From: JAVVUJ01 sp964582545
Lineage (GTDB): Bacteria > Bacillota > Clostridia > Peptostreptococcales > Anaerovoracaceae
Length of the DNA stretch: 13,204 nucleotides
Direction: 5' to 3'
Assembly: GCA_964582545.1 (NCBI GenBank)
Contig: CAZOSB010000046.1
Span: forward strand, 1-13,204
Under the pieces are notes generated by a model, which was given only the letters and a program-made list of their open reading frames with translations, ran no database searches and had not been told where the DNA came from. How positions within the stretch are numbered: position 1 is the stretch's first letter; every line of letters starts with the position of its first letter. Below, piece after piece: positions 12,952-13,204 of this stretch. Position numbers and translations under genes: made by a program.

Positions 12952-13204
12952 ATGACAGCTATAAAATTTGAACTGATTAAAACAGATGACCGATGTGGTG
13001 CCCGATTAGGGAGGGTGCATACTGCCCATGGAACCATTGAAACCCCTGTATTTATGCCCGTGGGAACAGCTGCCACGGTAAAGGCCATGCGACCTGAAGA
13101 AGTAAGGGGATTAGGGGCAGAAATCATCTTGTCCAACACATACCACCTTTATTTGCGACCGGGTCATGAAATCGTCAGAGAGGCCGGGGGTCTTCATAAA
13201 TTTA
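12952..13204 (+). CDS. tgt: tRNA-guanine transglycosylase, 3'-truncated by window edge
   Basis: Exchanges the guanine at position 34 of GUN-anticodon tRNAs for preQ1, the step before QueA. The first 84 codons are present and match the family N-terminus: FELIKTDDRCGARLGRVHT (6-24), HGTIETPVFMPVGTAATVKAM (26-46; core TPVFMPVGT), then SNTYHLYLRPGHEIV (62-76) with the substrate-pocket region and GGLHKF at the edge. The catalytic Asp nucleophile and the zinc site lie beyond the window. The ATG at 12952 is the only sensible start, because TAA (12946-12948) is in frame just before it. AAGG (12947-12950) ends only 1 nt before the ATG, an unusually short spacing. It follows queA by 63 nt in the common queA-tgt order. 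Confidence 0.94.
   Translation, partial: MTAIKFELIKTDDRCGARLGRVHTAHGTIETPVFMPVGTAATVKAMRPEEVRGLGAEIILSNTYHLYLRPGHEIVREAGGLHKF

Noticed and set aside
1..13204. Search for transposon ends, integrase, CRISPR repeats, toxin-antitoxin or defence genes.
   Set aside because: Every substantial reading frame is a housekeeping or known family gene and no spaced direct repeats were found, so no new defence or mobile system is claimed.

Overview
The window looks like ordinary chromosomal DNA of a low-GC, anaerobic, spore-former-type Firmicute, most likely class Clostridia. This rests on AGGAGG-type ribosome binding sites, TTGACA/TATAAT-like promoters, a Gram-positive-type LexA box, a pyrophosphate-energised membrane pump, a SpoIID-family gene beside ruvCAB, and the argR-recN pair. 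I cannot name a genus. Nearly everything is housekeeping; I found no mobile element, CRISPR array, tRNA or rRNA, and no convincing new multi-gene system. The novelty is in control regions and two protein insertions.

Layout. (1) Positions 1-4630, plus strand: the end of the lower-glycolysis cluster (tpiA, cut at its 5' end, then eno), closed by a strong terminator. A promoter immediately after it drives secG (TTG start), followed by hppA, a K+-dependent-type membrane pyrophosphatase. (2) A hairpin terminator at 4687-4719 lies between convergent transcription units. (3) Positions 4769-7507, minus strand: a NimA/pyridoxamine-oxidase-like flavoprotein gene, then argR and recN. The argR promoter overlaps a possible ARG box. 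(4) Positions 7508-7887: a divergent control region with a minus promoter for the flavoprotein gene and a plus promoter for ruvC. The plus promoter carries an SOS (LexA) box between -35 and -10, followed by a leader of about 150 nt with tiny ORFs. (5) Positions 7888-13204, plus strand: ruvC-ruvA-ruvB (Holliday-junction processing), a secreted SpoIID/LytB-type peptidoglycan enzyme, queA, and the start of tgt (the latter two for queuosine in tRNA).

How the parts fit: TpiA and Eno are consecutive-pathway glycolytic enzymes. SecG belongs to the Sec translocon. HppA turns waste pyrophosphate into an ion gradient. ArgR controls arginine metabolism and is co-transcribed with the recombination protein RecN. 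RuvC cuts the junctions that RuvAB migrates, and the LexA box implies DNA-damage induction. Tgt inserts preQ1 into tRNA and QueA then modifies it. The main oddities are the SOS box, the mini-ORF leader with an ATGA overlap into ruvC, a perfect 20-bp palindrome before hppA, and a charged insertion in QueA that looks like a slippage-expanded repeat.
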